From Neisseria lactamica NS19 (GTDB taxonomy: Bacteria; Pseudomonadota; Gammaproteobacteria; Burkholderiales; Neisseriaceae), in the NCBI GenBank assembly GCA_000193795.2, contig AEPI01000081.1, forward strand, positions 1 to 64,000: DNA of 64,000 bases, given 5' to 3'. A program made the position numbers and the translations under genes. Below the pieces are notes generated by a model, which ran no database searches, had not been told where the DNA came from, and saw only the letters and a list, made by a program, of their open reading frames with translations. Shown one piece after another: positions 1 to 8,514 of this stretch (its first letter is position 1; each line of letters opens with the position of its first letter).

Positions 1-71
1 CGCATCGGAATCATCATCGGGCGCGTCCGGGCGTGTGAATTTAAGGCTGACGCAAGAACGCCGGTGTGATT

Positions 72-602
72 TTACATCCCGTACTGTTTCGACAGCTTCA
101 CATAATGCGCGGCGGAATACTTCAAAAAGGCTTTTTCCTCATCGGTCAGCACGCGCACCTGTCTGACCGGCGAACCGACATAAAGATAACCGCCCTCCAA
201 GCGTTTGCGCGGCGGAACGAGGCTGCCCGCTCCGATCATCACGTCATCTTCAATCACGGCATCGTCTAAAACGGTGCTGCCCATACCGACCAAGACGCGG
301 TTGCCGATACGGCAGCCGTGCAGCATCACTTTGTGCCCCACGGTAACGTCTTCGCCGATAAGCAGCGGCGACCCTTCGGGTTTGGCGGCGGTTTTGTGGG
401 AAACGTGCAGGACGCTGCCGTCCTGTATATTGCTGCGCGCGCCGACGGTGATGCTGTTCACATCGCCGCGCAACACGGCGTACGGCCACACGGAAACATC
501 TTCGGCAAGCGACACTTCGCCGATGACGACGCACGCTTCGTCTATCATACAGCTTTCGTGGATTTCGGGCGTGCGGTTTTGGAAAGTTCGGATTGCGTTC
601 AT
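72..602 (-). CDS. gamma-class carbonic anhydrase family protein (YrdA-like)
   Basis: A 176-residue protein built of hexapeptide repeats typical of the left-handed beta-helix. His residues in the VLHVSH and VGHKVMLHG segments match the metal-ligand positions of gamma carbonic anhydrases and the YrdA/PaaY family. The start at 602 was chosen because GGAG lies just upstream; a longer frame to 650 adds 16 residues with no repeat character. It lies 40 bp downstream of the glycosyltransferase on the same strand and could be co-transcribed. Family assignment is firm. Whether it hydrates CO2 or acts on another substrate cannot be told. The first 71 bases of the window hold no gene I can assign. Confidence 0.85.
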   Translation of the reverse strand: MNAIRTFQNRTPEIHESCMIDEACVVIGEVSLAEDVSVWPYAVLRGDVNSITVGARSNIQDGSVLHVSHKTAAKPEGSPLLIGEDVTVGHKVMLHGCRIGNRVLVGMGSTVLDDAVIEDDVMIGAGSLVPPRKRLEGGYLYVGSPVRQVRVLTDEEKAFLKYSAAHYVKLSKQYGM

Positions 603-642
603 TTTTACTCCTTCGGCAAGGTATATATTATTAAAGGATTGA

Positions 643-1661
643 TTAAACATTCCCTCTGATTGTTTTTAAAATCCTGCCTGCAATATCGACCCCGAATAAT
701 GTGATTATCGGGAATATCAGCTTATATATCAACTTATTGGACTTTAACAGCATAAACCTTAAATGATACGCCCTTCTTTTTATATCGGCATCGCACTCTA
801 TATTTTTACTCGTCATTATAAAAAGCAAAACGAGATATTCGTAGGAAAGAAAAGAATAAAGATAACTCGATATATCCCTATCAAATTCCATTTTTGCATT
901 TTTCTCCAAAATATATAATAATGACTCTATACTTTTTTCCGAAACAGTTCCCGTAATAGAATCTTTTCTGCCCTGCCGATAATAGTAATAACAACCGTCC
1001 AAATAAGAAAAAGTTGTTGCCGCATTAAACAACCTTATTGACCATTCGATATCTTCAGCATAAATCCCTTTTTCAAAAAATAGTTTTTCTTTGATAATCA
1101 ATTCCCTTTTTATAATCTTATTCCACGCCGAACCCGGAAACTTTCTAAATCGGCATAATCCTTTCAAAACTTCGACTTTGGATTGATTGAGTATTCTTTC
1201 AAGCTGATAATCTTCGCCAAAATGTGAAACGCTTCCCTTATCATATTTAACTGCATTTAAAAACACCACATCCGGCATATCAGTATCATCTTTACCAAGA
1301 AAATCCAGCAAAATCTGACAATTAATAAAATCATCCGAATCAATAAAGACTATATATTTTCCGTTTGAATTTTTTATTCCGGTATTTCTCGCCTCCGACA
1401 ACCCTTGGTTATCCTGATATATATATTTGATATTGGGTGTTGGGTATTGGGTGTCGGGTGTCGGGTGTCGGGTGTCGGGTGTCGGGTGTTTGATATTTTA
1501 TCTATATATTTGTAACATATATTTTCACTTCCGTCTTCCGACCCGTCATTTACAAGAATAAGTTCGACATTTTCATTGCTTAATATGGGTTCTATGGAAT
1601 TTAGACACTCTTCCAAATAACTTTCGACATTATAAATGGGAACTACGATACTTAAATCCAT
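643..1661 (-). CDS. phase-variable family 2 glycosyltransferase, out of frame in this sequence
   Basis: Two reading frames together make one GT-A glycosyltransferase. The N-terminal part (1661 to 1374) carries the nucleotide-sugar fold start MDLSIVVPIYN and LVNDGSEDGS. The C-terminal part (1401 to 643) carries ARNTGIKNSNGKYIVFIDSDDF with the DxD metal site. Between them is a heptanucleotide array at 1434-1489, and the two halves are in different frames across it. Reading back from the C-terminal half gives NQGLSEARN, the normal family motif, and the frame stays open to 1498. One more 7-bp unit, or two fewer, would join the halves into a 341-residue protein. AGAAAG precedes the ATG at 1661. 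The state here is therefore OFF. The acceptor sugar is unknown; LOS or glycan synthesis is likely. Confidence 0.8.
1434..1489. repeat. heptanucleotide repeat tract (5 perfect CGGGTGT units plus 3 degenerate)
   Basis: Five identical CGGGTGT units occupy 1455-1489. They are preceded by three degenerate units (TGGGTGT, TGGGTAT, TGGGTGT) at 1434-1454. The tract lies inside the glycosyltransferase coding region. Because 7 is not a multiple of 3, slipped-strand gain or loss of units switches the reading frame. Confidence 0.92.
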
Positions 1662-1761
1662 ATCTTTCTCATTTTACTAAATAATTTTAATCTTAACCCA
1701 ATCATACCCGGACTGCGGGCGGCGAAACGGAAAACCCTGTCCGAGGGCGGACACGCCGTTT

Positions 1762-1790
1762 CCTGCCGCCCGAAGGTTTCAGACGGCAGG
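1762..1790 (-). terminator. imperfect uptake-sequence hairpin after potF
   Basis: CCTGCCGCCCGAA pairs imperfectly with TTTCAGACGGCAGG. The right arm is a perfect uptake-sequence core and the left arm is degenerate. It sits 9 bp beyond the stop of the polyamine-binding protein gene. Confidence 0.5.
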
Positions 1791-1798
1791 GGTTCCGG

Positions 1799-2938
1799 TT
1801 ATTTGCCCGCTTTGAGCCCTTGCCACAGTTTCACGCCCAATTTGACGGATTCTGCGGATTTGGGCGATACGATGAAACTTTTTTCCATCAGTTCTTTGGC
1901 CGGGAAAATCGATGGATCGTTTGTGTATTTGGCTTCCATCAAATCACGCGCGGGGCGGCTGGCGGGCGCGTAGGTGACGAAGCTGCCGTTTTTTGCCGCC
2001 ACATCGGGCCGGAGCGTGTAGTCGATATAGCGGTGGGCGTTGGCAACGTTTTGCGCGTCGCGCGGAATCATAAAGGAATCCACCCACACACCCACGCCGG
2101 TTTTCGGAGTCAATACTTTGATTTCCACGCCGTTTGCCGCTTCTTCGGCACGGGTTTTGGCAATGTTCAAATCGCCGCCGTACCCGATGGCGGCACACAG
2201 GTTGCCCGCCGCCATATCGTCGATATAGCCGGAAGAGCTGAAGCGTTTCACGTCGCCCCGGACGGCTTTCATCATATCGACGGCGGCTTTGATGTCTTCG
2301 GGATTCTCGCTGTTGGGGTCTTTGCCCAAATAGTGCAACGCCAGGGGAATCTGTTCGATTGCGCTGTCGAAATAGCTGATGCCGCAGGATTTGAGTTTGG
2401 CGGTGTATTCGGGTTTGAACACCAAATCCCACTCGTTTTCGGGCAGCTTGTCCGTACCCAATGCCTTTTTCACCTGCTGCGTATTGATTGCCAAGGTGTT
2501 GATGCCCCAGAAATAAGGGACGGCATATTCGTTGCCCGGATCGACGGCTTCCATCATTTTCAGCAAATCTTTATCGATGTTGCCGTAATGGGGGATTTGC
2601 GCCTTGTCGATTTTCTGATACGCGCCCGCTTTGATTTGCCGGCCGACGTTGGCGATGGACGGCGCAGTCAGGTCGTAGCCGGATTTGCCGGTCAGGACTT
2701 TTGCCTCCAGTGTTTCGTTGCTGTCGTAATAATCGGAACGCGTCTTGATGCCGGTTTCTTTTTCAAAGGCGGCGACGGTTTCGGGATCGACATAATCCGA
2801 CCAGTTGTAGATGTTGAGTTTGCCCGATTGTCCGGCTTCGGGCTTGGCGGAGGGAGCTTGGGCGGCGGTATCGCTTCCGCCGCCGCACGCAGTCAAGGCG
2901 AGGCTCAGGATTGCCGCCGCCACCAGTGTTTTTTTCAT
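1799..2938 (-). CDS. potF: polyamine (putrescine/spermidine) ABC transporter substrate-binding lipoprotein
   Basis: A 379-residue periplasmic binding protein. The start at 2938 gives a lipoprotein signal ending LTAC with Cys18; the frame is open further upstream but without signal character. NIYNWSDYVDPETVAAFEKE and DSNETLEAKVLTG are typical of the PotF/PotD family, and the sequence reads closer to PotF than PotD (neisserial annotations often call it potD). It would deliver polyamines to the PotGHI-like transporter encoded at 14.3-17.3 kb. It is monocistronic or reads into the glycosyltransferase, with a weak hairpin between them. Confidence 0.88.
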   Translation of the reverse strand: MKKTLVAAAILSLALTACGGGSDTAAQAPSAKPEAGQSGKLNIYNWSDYVDPETVAAFEKETGIKTRSDYYDSNETLEAKVLTGKSGYDLTAPSIANVGRQIKAGAYQKIDKAQIPHYGNIDKDLLKMMEAVDPGNEYAVPYFWGINTLAINTQQVKKALGTDKLPENEWDLVFKPEYTAKLKSCGISYFDSAIEQIPLALHYLGKDPNSENPEDIKAAVDMMKAVRGDVKRFSSSGYIDDMAAGNLCAAIGYGGDLNIAKTRAEEAANGVEIKVLTPKTGVGVWVDSFMIPRDAQNVANAHRYIDYTLRPDVAAKNGSFVTYAPASRPARDLMEAKYTNDPSIFPAKELMEKSFIVSPKSAESVKLGVKLWQGLKAGK

Positions 2939-3160
2939 GGTTTTCGACCTTTCGTTCAAAAATAAAAAACATTGCAGGGACGGCAGAACCGCCTGCATCG
3001 GAAGCTGTGGGGGCGGCCGGTCGGCTTTCTTGGCCCTTGGTGCAGCAAGGTTTGCATTAAACGGCAAAAACAGCCGGGGTGCAACCGTTAATTTTCACGG
3101 GTTTGCCGTTCCGGCGTCCGATCGGGCGGTCATGCGGGACATTGTTCCGCCTGCGTAAAA

Positions 3161-3196
3161 ATGCCGTCTGAAGCCTCGGCGGCGTTCAGACGGCAT
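3161..3196 (-). terminator. inverted uptake-sequence terminator after lolA
   Basis: ATGCCGTCTGAA and TTCAGACGGCAT form a 12-bp perfect stem 14 bp past the lolA stop codon. Confidence 0.8.
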
Positions 3197-3210
3197 CGGG
3201 GCGGACGGCA

Positions 3211-3834
3211 TCAGTTGCTCAACACGTCCACGCCTTTGGGCGGGGTAAACTTGAACGCGCCGCGCGAGAGGCCGGGCTTGGTGTTCAGGCTGCCGAAGCT
3301 GATGGAGGTTTGGTTGCCGAAGCTGTCTTTGAGCTGCATGGCGGCGAGGTTGCCGCCTTTGAAGCCGATGCGGATGTATTGGTAGCCGGCGTTGTTTTTC
3401 TTGGGCGTTGCCAAAACATAGTCGATGCCGCCGGACGAGCCGTCTTCTTCAAGGGCGTAACCTGCCTCGAGGGCGGCTTTGTCGGAAAGGATGGCGGCGG
3501 GGCTGCCGCCGATGGCACGGTCTTGGGCGGTCTTGGTCACTTGCGCCAAATCAACATCATAGAGCCAAACGGTTTGACCGTCGCCGACGATGGTTTGCCT
3601 GTAAGGTTTGGTGTATTCCCATTTGAAAAGGCCCGGACGCAGGATTTTGAACGTGCCGTGCGCGGTTTGGGTTTTCTTTTTGCTTTGGACGGTTTGGGTG
3701 AAGCTTCCGCTGATACCGTCTGCATCGTTGTTGAATTGCTTGAGCGCGTCCACCGCGCCCGCCTGTGCGGAAGCGACGGCGGCGGTCAGGGAGCAGACGG
3801 CGAGGAATTGGAACAGTTTGTGCGGTTTCATCAT
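3211..3834 (-). CDS. lolA: outer-membrane lipoprotein carrier protein LolA
   Basis: A 207-residue periplasmic chaperone that carries lipoproteins from LolCDE to the outer membrane. It has a cleavable signal peptide (MMKPHKLFQFLAVCSL, cleavage near ASAQAGA). It has the LolA core with GSFTQTVQSKKKTQTAHGTF and the RPGLFKWEY segment. The start at 3834 has AAGGAAAAAT just upstream; the open frame reaching 3918 lacks a ribosome site and signal character. The length is normal for the neisserial protein. Confidence 0.93.
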   Translation of the reverse strand: MMKPHKLFQFLAVCSLTAAVASAQAGAVDALKQFNNDADGISGSFTQTVQSKKKTQTAHGTFKILRPGLFKWEYTKPYRQTIVGDGQTVWLYDVDLAQVTKTAQDRAIGGSPAAILSDKAALEAGYALEEDGSSGGIDYVLATPKKNNAGYQYIRIGFKGGNLAAMQLKDSFGNQTSISFGSLNTKPGLSRGAFKFTPPKGVDVLSN

Positions 3835-4110
3835 TATTTTTCCTTGTTGGAACGGGTGTGGCGTAAAGTATCGGCGTGGCAAAACAATCATACGGGCGGT
3901 GGGACAGGCGGTTGGCATTTTGCAAACCGCGTTTTCCGACGGCTGATTTTTTTGCCCCCGAGAAAAGGCAGGCGTGCCACGCCGCCCTTTAAATGTGTGC
4001 CGGGTTATTTGACGGTTTGGGCGCGGAATGCCGAATTGCGGAGATTATATGCCTCATCTTGTTTTTTTTAAACGCTATAATATTTGTTTTCCAAACACGG
4101 CGGACTTGAG

Positions 4111-4935
4111 ATGAAACCCGATATTTATGCTTTGCTGGAACTTGCCCTGCTTTCAGACGACCCCGATGAAAAAGGACAGCTGACGGATGAGGCGTTTGCC
4201 GCCGTTCAAAACATTGACGGGGCGGAGGCAAACGCGCCGCCGCTGGACTTCCGCCACGCAGGACGGCCGGACAAGCCGGTTTTGGTCGCTCCCCCGCAGC
4301 TGACCCCGCGCAAAATGAACACGACCGAAGGCTACGCGGCGATGCTGCACGCGATTACGCATATCGAGTTCAACGCCGTCAATCTGGCTTTGGACGTGGC
4401 ATACCGTTTCCGCACGCTGCCGTTTCAGTTTGTGCGCGACTGGGTGCGGGTGGCAAAGGAAGAGGTGTACCATTTCCGCCTGATGCGCGAAAGGCTGCGT
4501 GCTTTCGGCTTCGATTACGGCGATTTTGAGGCACACAATCATTTATGGGATATGGCATACAAAACCGCCTACGACCCGCTGTTGCGTATGGCGTTAGTGC
4601 CGCGCGTGTTGGAAGCGCGCGGACTGGACGTTACGCCGGGGATACGCGCGAAGGTGGAGCAGCGCGGCGATTCGGAAACCTGCGGCGTGTTGGACATCAT
4701 TTACCGCGACGAAGTGGGACACGTCCGCATCGGCAACGATTGGTATCAACACCTCTGCCGCGAACGCGGTTTGGAACCTGTCGCCCTGTTCCGCAGCCTG
4801 ATTGCCCGTTACGATATGTTTATCTTCCGGGGCTATGTCAACATCGAAGCGCGCGAGAAAGCGGGCTTCAGCCGCTTTGAATTGGATATGCTGGAAGATT
4901 TCGAGCGAAGCCTGTCGCGTTCGTTCTCATTATAG
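4111..4935 (+). CDS. DUF455 ferritin-like protein
   Basis: A 274-residue member of the DUF455 ferritin-like family. Probable di-iron ligands are visible as HITHIE (His84, Glu86) and EEVYH (Glu117-Glu118, His121). RRDEVGHV-type residues occur as YRDEVGHVRIGNDWY near residue 205. The start at 4111 follows GGACTTGAG. The last residues are RSFSL and the TAG stop lies inside the terminal repeat of a Correia element, so the ancestral C-terminus may have been different. Function is unknown. Confidence 0.82.
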   Translation: MKPDIYALLELALLSDDPDEKGQLTDEAFAAVQNIDGAEANAPPLDFRHAGRPDKPVLVAPPQLTPRKMNTTEGYAAMLHAITHIEFNAVNLALDVAYRFRTLPFQFVRDWVRVAKEEVYHFRLMRERLRAFGFDYGDFEAHNHLWDMAYKTAYDPLLRMALVPRVLEARGLDVTPGIRAKVEQRGDSETCGVLDIIYRDEVGHVRIGNDWYQHLCRERGLEPVALFRSLIARYDMFIFRGYVNIEAREKAGFSRFELDMLEDFERSLSRSFSL

Positions 4936-5037
4936 TGGATTAAATTTAAATCAGGACAAGGCGACGAAGCCGCAGACAGTACGGATAGTACGGCAAGGCG
5001 AGGCAACGCCGTACTGGTTTAAAGTTAATCCACTATA
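4931..5037. repeat. Correia repeat enclosed element (short, about 107 bp form)
   Basis: It is bounded by TATAGTGGATTAA and its inverse TTAATCCACTATA, with the internal conserved stretches ACAAGGCGACGAAGCCGCAG and AAGGCGAGGCAACGCCGTAC. The size matches the internally deleted CREE class. It sits at the 3' end of the DUF455 gene and provides its TAG stop. A near-identical copy lies at 61097-61202. Confidence 0.93.
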
Positions 5038-5093
5038 TGCTATCGTCGCGGCAAGCCAATGACATCTGAAACCGTACAACAAGAGACAAAATA

Positions 5094-5531
5094 ATGAGCC
5101 GTTACCTGATTACCTTCGACATGGATACCGACTGCCTGAAAGACAATTACCACGGAAATAGCTATAACAATGCCTACGCGGATATTAAAAACATCTTGTC
5201 CAAACATGGATTTGAAAACATTCAGGGCAGTGTTTATCTGGGTCGCGAGGGCATCAGTGAAGCGCACGGAACAATCGCCATTCAGGAACTGACCGCCCGG
5301 TTTGATTGGTTTTACTCCTGCATTTCAAACATCAGGTTTTACCGCCTCGAAAGCGATTTGAACGCCCAATTTATCGCCGACGGCGTGTATCAAGCCAAAC
5401 AGGCTTTCCTTCAACGTGTCGGGCAACTTCGTATATCCCTAACAGAAGCCGGATTGTCTGACGAGCAAATCAATCAGATTCTGGAAAAACAGAAATTTGA
5501 ATTGGAAAGCTCCAACTTGAAATTGAATTAA
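5094..5531 (+). CDS. VapD-like protein (virulence-associated protein D family)
   Basis: 145 residues. The N-terminal 95 residues match the VapD fold: MSRYLITFDMDTD, then AYADIKNILSKHGFENIQGSVYL, then an FRLE-like FYRLESD strand. VapD is a Cas2-like ribonuclease with a conserved N-terminal Asp, seen here in FDMD at residues 9-12. The last 50 residues (an extension ending LESSNLKLN) are not part of the short classic VapD. No VapX-type antitoxin partner was found: a CREE lies upstream and a zinc exporter downstream. Whether it is an active toxin is unknown. Confidence 0.75.
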   Translation: MSRYLITFDMDTDCLKDNYHGNSYNNAYADIKNILSKHGFENIQGSVYLGREGISEAHGTIAIQELTARFDWFYSCISNIRFYRLESDLNAQFIADGVYQAKQAFLQRVGQLRISLTEAGLSDEQINQILEKQKFELESSNLKLN

Positions 5532-5604
5532 CCGCCTTTAAATGCCGGTTTCCGCACCCTATGCCGTATCCGTTATGAAGCCCTGTTTGAAACAAACTAA
5601 AAAA

Positions 5605-5640
5605 ACCGTCTGAAAACCCCGAATCCGGATTTTCAGATAA
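5605..5640 (+). terminator. degenerate uptake-sequence hairpin after the VapD-like gene
   Basis: TCTGAAAA at 5609-5616 pairs with TTTTCAGA at 5630-5637 around a GC-containing loop. The flanking uptake sequences are degenerate. Confidence 0.45.
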
Positions 5641-5655
5641 TCTCGGACAAAGAAT

Positions 5656-6666
5656 ATGGCACATCACCATCACGACCATTCTCATTCCCACGCCCACACG
5701 CATACCGCCAACAAAAAAGTATTGCGCGTGTCATTCGTCATTATCGCCGCCTTTATGCTGCTGGAGGCGGCCGGCGGCCGGCTGACCCACTCGCTCGCAC
5801 TGCTTTCCGACGCGGGGCATATGTTCGGCGACGCGTTTTCCTTGGGCGCGGCATTATGGGCGTTCAAACTCGGCGAAAAAGAAACCACGCTGCAAAAGAC
5901 CTTCGGCTACAAACGTTTTGAAATCCTCACCGCCATGTTCAACGGTCTGTCGCTGGTGGTCATCGCCGTGCTGATTTTCTATGAAGCCGTCAAACGCCTG
6001 CTTTATCCGCCCGAAATCGCCACGCCGGGGATGCTCGTCATCAGCATCGTCGGGCTGCTGGTCAACATCGGAGTGGCGGTTTATATGCTGAAAAACAGCG
6101 ACACCGAAGCCAACGTCAATATGCGCGGCGCGTATCTGCACGTTTTAAGCGACCTTCTCGGCTCGGTCGGCGCGATTGCCGCCGCCGTGCTCATGATGGC
6201 GTTCGGCTGGAAATGGGCGGATCCGCTCATCAGCATGTTCGTTGCCGCGCTGGTCGGACGCAGCGGCCGGGACCTGCTCAAACAAACGCTGCACATCCTG
6301 ATGGAGGGCACACCCGAAAACATCCGCACCGACGACCTGCTCGACCTTATCCGCAACACCGAAGGCGTAAAATCCGTCCACGACTTACACGTCTGGACGA
6401 TTACCGGCAATATCAACGTATTATCCTGCCACATCGTCGTGGACGGCAGCATAACCGTTGCCGAATCCGAACAAATCGCCTACCGCATCGAACACGGGTT
6501 GTCCCACAAAAACATCGGACACTGCACCATCCAAATCGAAAGCGAACACCACCCGCATCCCAACAGCGTCTTGTGTGCCAACGAAACCGACGGCGCACAA
6601 CATTGCTGCTGCCAAACCCAAAGCCTTACAGGCAAACCCATCGGAAAACCAAAGGAAGCCTTATGA
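5656..6666 (+). CDS. cation diffusion facilitator (probable zinc exporter, CzcD/ZitB type)
   Basis: A 336-residue inner-membrane CDF transporter. The N-terminus is a His-rich run (residues 3-16). Six hydrophobic helices follow, and LLSDAGHMFGDAFSLG contains the transport-site His and Asp pattern of helix II. A cytoplasmic C-terminal domain (HDLHVWTITGN, then IGHCTIQIE) precedes a Cys-rich tail with CCC. The stop overlaps the start of gph in ATGA. The substrate is inferred as Zn2+ from the family. Confidence 0.88.
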   Translation: MAHHHHDHSHSHAHTHTANKKVLRVSFVIIAAFMLLEAAGGRLTHSLALLSDAGHMFGDAFSLGAALWAFKLGEKETTLQKTFGYKRFEILTAMFNGLSLVVIAVLIFYEAVKRLLYPPEIATPGMLVISIVGLLVNIGVAVYMLKNSDTEANVNMRGAYLHVLSDLLGSVGAIAAAVLMMAFGWKWADPLISMFVAALVGRSGRDLLKQTLHILMEGTPENIRTDDLLDLIRNTEGVKSVHDLHVWTITGNINVLSCHIVVDGSITVAESEQIAYRIEHGLSHKNIGHCTIQIESEHHPHPNSVLCANETDGAQHCCCQTQSLTGKPIGKPKEAL

Positions 6667-7325
6667 TACAAGCCGTATTGTTCGACCTCGACGGCACGCT
6701 CGCCGACACCGCCCCGGACCTCGGCGGTGCACTCAACGCCGTGTTGCGCCGCCACAACCTGCCCGAAAAAAGCATCGCGAAAATCCGCCCGTATGCCGGA
6801 CACGGCGCGGCAGGTCTGCTCAAACTCGGCGCAAACATCACGCCCGACCACCCCGACTACGCCCGGTGGCGCACCGAATACCTTGACGAATACGACAGCC
6901 GCTACGCCCAAGACACCGCCCTCTTTGACGGCGTGAACGAACTCATCGCCGAACTCGGCAGGCGCGGCATCAAATGGGGCATCGTTACCAACAAACCCGC
7001 CCGCTTTACCGACAAACTCGTTCCCAAACTCGGCTTTGCCATACCGCCCGCCGTCGTCGTCAGCGGCGACACCTGCGGCGAACCCAAACCCAGCGTCAAA
7101 CCCATGCTGTATGCGTGCGGACAAATCCACGCCGAACCGCAACACACTGTCTACGTCGGCGATGCCGAACGCGATATGCAGGCGGGACGCAACGCCGGCA
7201 TGAAAACCGTCCTCGCCGAATGGGGATATATCGCTCCCGATGACGATACCGGCTCATGGCAGGCAGACATCCGCATCCGCACGCCGATCGAACTAATCGG
7301 CTGCCTTACCCAAAAACAGGTATAA
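6663..7325 (+). CDS. gph: phosphoglycolate phosphatase, HAD family
   Basis: 220 residues. HAD motif I is FDLDGTLADT near the N-terminus; motif II/III features are VTNKPA and the GEPKPSVKP lysine. Motif IV is VYVGDAERDMQAGRNAG. It would dephosphorylate 2-phosphoglycolate arising from DNA repair. It is translationally coupled to the CDF gene (ATGA overlap) and followed by an uptake-sequence terminator. Confidence 0.88.
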   Translation: MIQAVLFDLDGTLADTAPDLGGALNAVLRRHNLPEKSIAKIRPYAGHGAAGLLKLGANITPDHPDYARWRTEYLDEYDSRYAQDTALFDGVNELIAELGRRGIKWGIVTNKPARFTDKLVPKLGFAIPPAVVVSGDTCGEPKPSVKPMLYACGQIHAEPQHTVYVGDAERDMQAGRNAGMKTVLAEWGYIAPDDDTGSWQADIRIRTPIELIGCLTQKQV

Positions 7326-7327
7326 AA

Positions 7328-7356
7328 ATGCCGTCTGAAAACCTTTCAGACGGCAT
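7328..7356 (+). terminator. inverted uptake-sequence terminator after gph
   Basis: ATGCCGTCTGAA and TTCAGACGGCAT form a hairpin immediately after the gph stop codon. Confidence 0.82.
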
Positions 7357-7405
7357 TTCCCGCATTCCGACACCTTATTAGCCGGCTAAAAGAATCTGCC
7401 GGAAA

Positions 7406-7630
7406 TCATCGAATCTTATTGTGCCCGCTTTCAATCTTCTTTATATGGCTGCTTAGATTTTTGGCAGCCCTGAAATCCGACGGGCTGCACGGTACGGGCA
7501 AGACATCGGATGTCGGCAGGTAAATCAGCTTGATATGCCGTCTGCCCCGACTGTGAAAACGCCAATCGGGATTGGACTTGAGCAGGCCGGTTATCAGCCT
7601 TTGGACATCTTTGTTTGACGAATATTTAAT
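7406..7630 (-). CDS. HicA-like orphan small protein with a missing or ATT start codon
   Basis: About 74 residues: KYSSNKDVQRLITGLLKSNP, then WRFHSRGRRHIKLIYLP, then VPVPCSPSDFRAAKNL. The G-x-x-H-x-K loop followed by VP-x-SPSD-x-RA-x-KN resembles HicA-type mRNA-interferase folds. An AGGAG site lies 7 nt before the codon at 7630-7628, which reads ATT where ATG would be expected. The only conventional in-frame start upstream is a TTG at 7648 that overlaps the ribosome site. No antitoxin gene is adjacent. It may be silenced, or use a rare ATT start. Function remains unproven. Confidence 0.5.
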   Translation of the reverse strand: MKYSSNKDVQRLITGLLKSNPDWRFHSRGRRHIKLIYLPTSDVLPVPCSPSDFRAAKNLSSHIKKIESGHNKIR

Positions 7631-7692
7631 GGCGCAACTCCTGTGCAAGATGCCGATGAACGAAGTTTTGCCTGAATTTTAGGCAAAAAACA

Positions 7693-8514
7693 TCAAAACC
7701 TGCGCTTCAACCTGCACGCTTGGAGGATGTGTACCGCAAGCTCCTCCACCGATTTATCGGTCGTATTCGCAAACGGAATCCCGTGCCGTCTGAACATATT
7801 CTGCGCGTCCGCCACCTCGCTGCGGCAGGTATCGATGTGCGCATAAGCCGAATTCGGGCGGCGTTCCTGACGGATTGCCTGCAAACGCTCCGGCTGGATG
7901 GTAAGTCCGAACAGCTTGTCTTTGTACGGTTTGACCATACGCGGCAGATCGACGGATTCCAAATCGTCGGGAATCAGCGGATAGTTGGCGGCACGGATGC
8001 CGTATTGCAGGGCGAGGTAAAGGCAGGTCGGCGTTTTGCCCGAACGCGATACGCCCATCAGAATCACATCCGCCTCCTGAAGGTTTTTATCGCTGACACC
8101 GTCATCGTGGTTCAAAGAAAAATTGACCGCCTCCATACGCGCATCGTAACGTTGGGTATTACCGATACTGTGGTGTCCTTGCGTAGCGGCAACCGCCTCG
8201 GTGTTGAGTTCCTTTTCCAAAAGCCCGAGGAAGGTTTCAAAAAAATTGATGTGGAAAGCGTCTGCCTGCTTGATAATTTCACGGATTTCATCATTGACCA
8301 CGCTGACAAACGCAATCGGACGCTGCCCGCTTTCCTGCCGGCTGCTATTGACCTTCTCCACCACCGCGCGCGCCTTGTCCGGCGTATCGACAAACGGGTG
8401 CGTATGGCGTTTGAACGCCACATTGCCAAACTGGTTCAACAAAGCCTCGCCGATATTTTCGGCCGTCAGGCCGGTGCGGTCGGAAATATAAAACACTTGG
8501 CGCGGACTGCCCAT
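7693..8514 (-). CDS. ppsR: PEP synthase regulatory protein (bifunctional kinase/pyrophosphorylase)
   Basis: A 273-residue DUF299 protein. It has the P-loop GVSRSGKT at residues 154-161 and the N-terminal motif FYISDRTGLTAENIGEALL. It phosphorylates (ADP-dependent) and dephosphorylates PEP synthase on a regulatory Thr. The start at 8514 follows GGAGGGGCG; longer starts lack a site. It is divergent from ppsA, its substrate, across a 410-bp region, which is the usual arrangement. Confidence 0.92.
   Translation of the reverse strand: MGSPRQVFYISDRTGLTAENIGEALLNQFGNVAFKRHTHPFVDTPDKARAVVEKVNSSRQESGQRPIAFVSVVNDEIREIIKQADAFHINFFETFLGLLEKELNTEAVAATQGHHSIGNTQRYDARMEAVNFSLNHDDGVSDKNLQEADVILMGVSRSGKTPTCLYLALQYGIRAANYPLIPDDLESVDLPRMVKPYKDKLFGLTIQPERLQAIRQERRPNSAYAHIDTCRSEVADAQNMFRRHGIPFANTTDKSVEELAVHILQACRLKRRF

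Noticed and set aside
1..71. End of a neighbouring gene at the window edge
   Set aside because: Too short to assign a frame or family.
1434..1489. Heptamer array as a minisatellite unrelated to a gene
   Set aside because: It lies between two halves of a recognisable glycosyltransferase with open frames on both sides, so a coding switch is the better reading.
1820..2965. 381-codon frame antisense to potF
   Set aside because: Shadow frame rich in Phe and Gly; potF is clearly coding.
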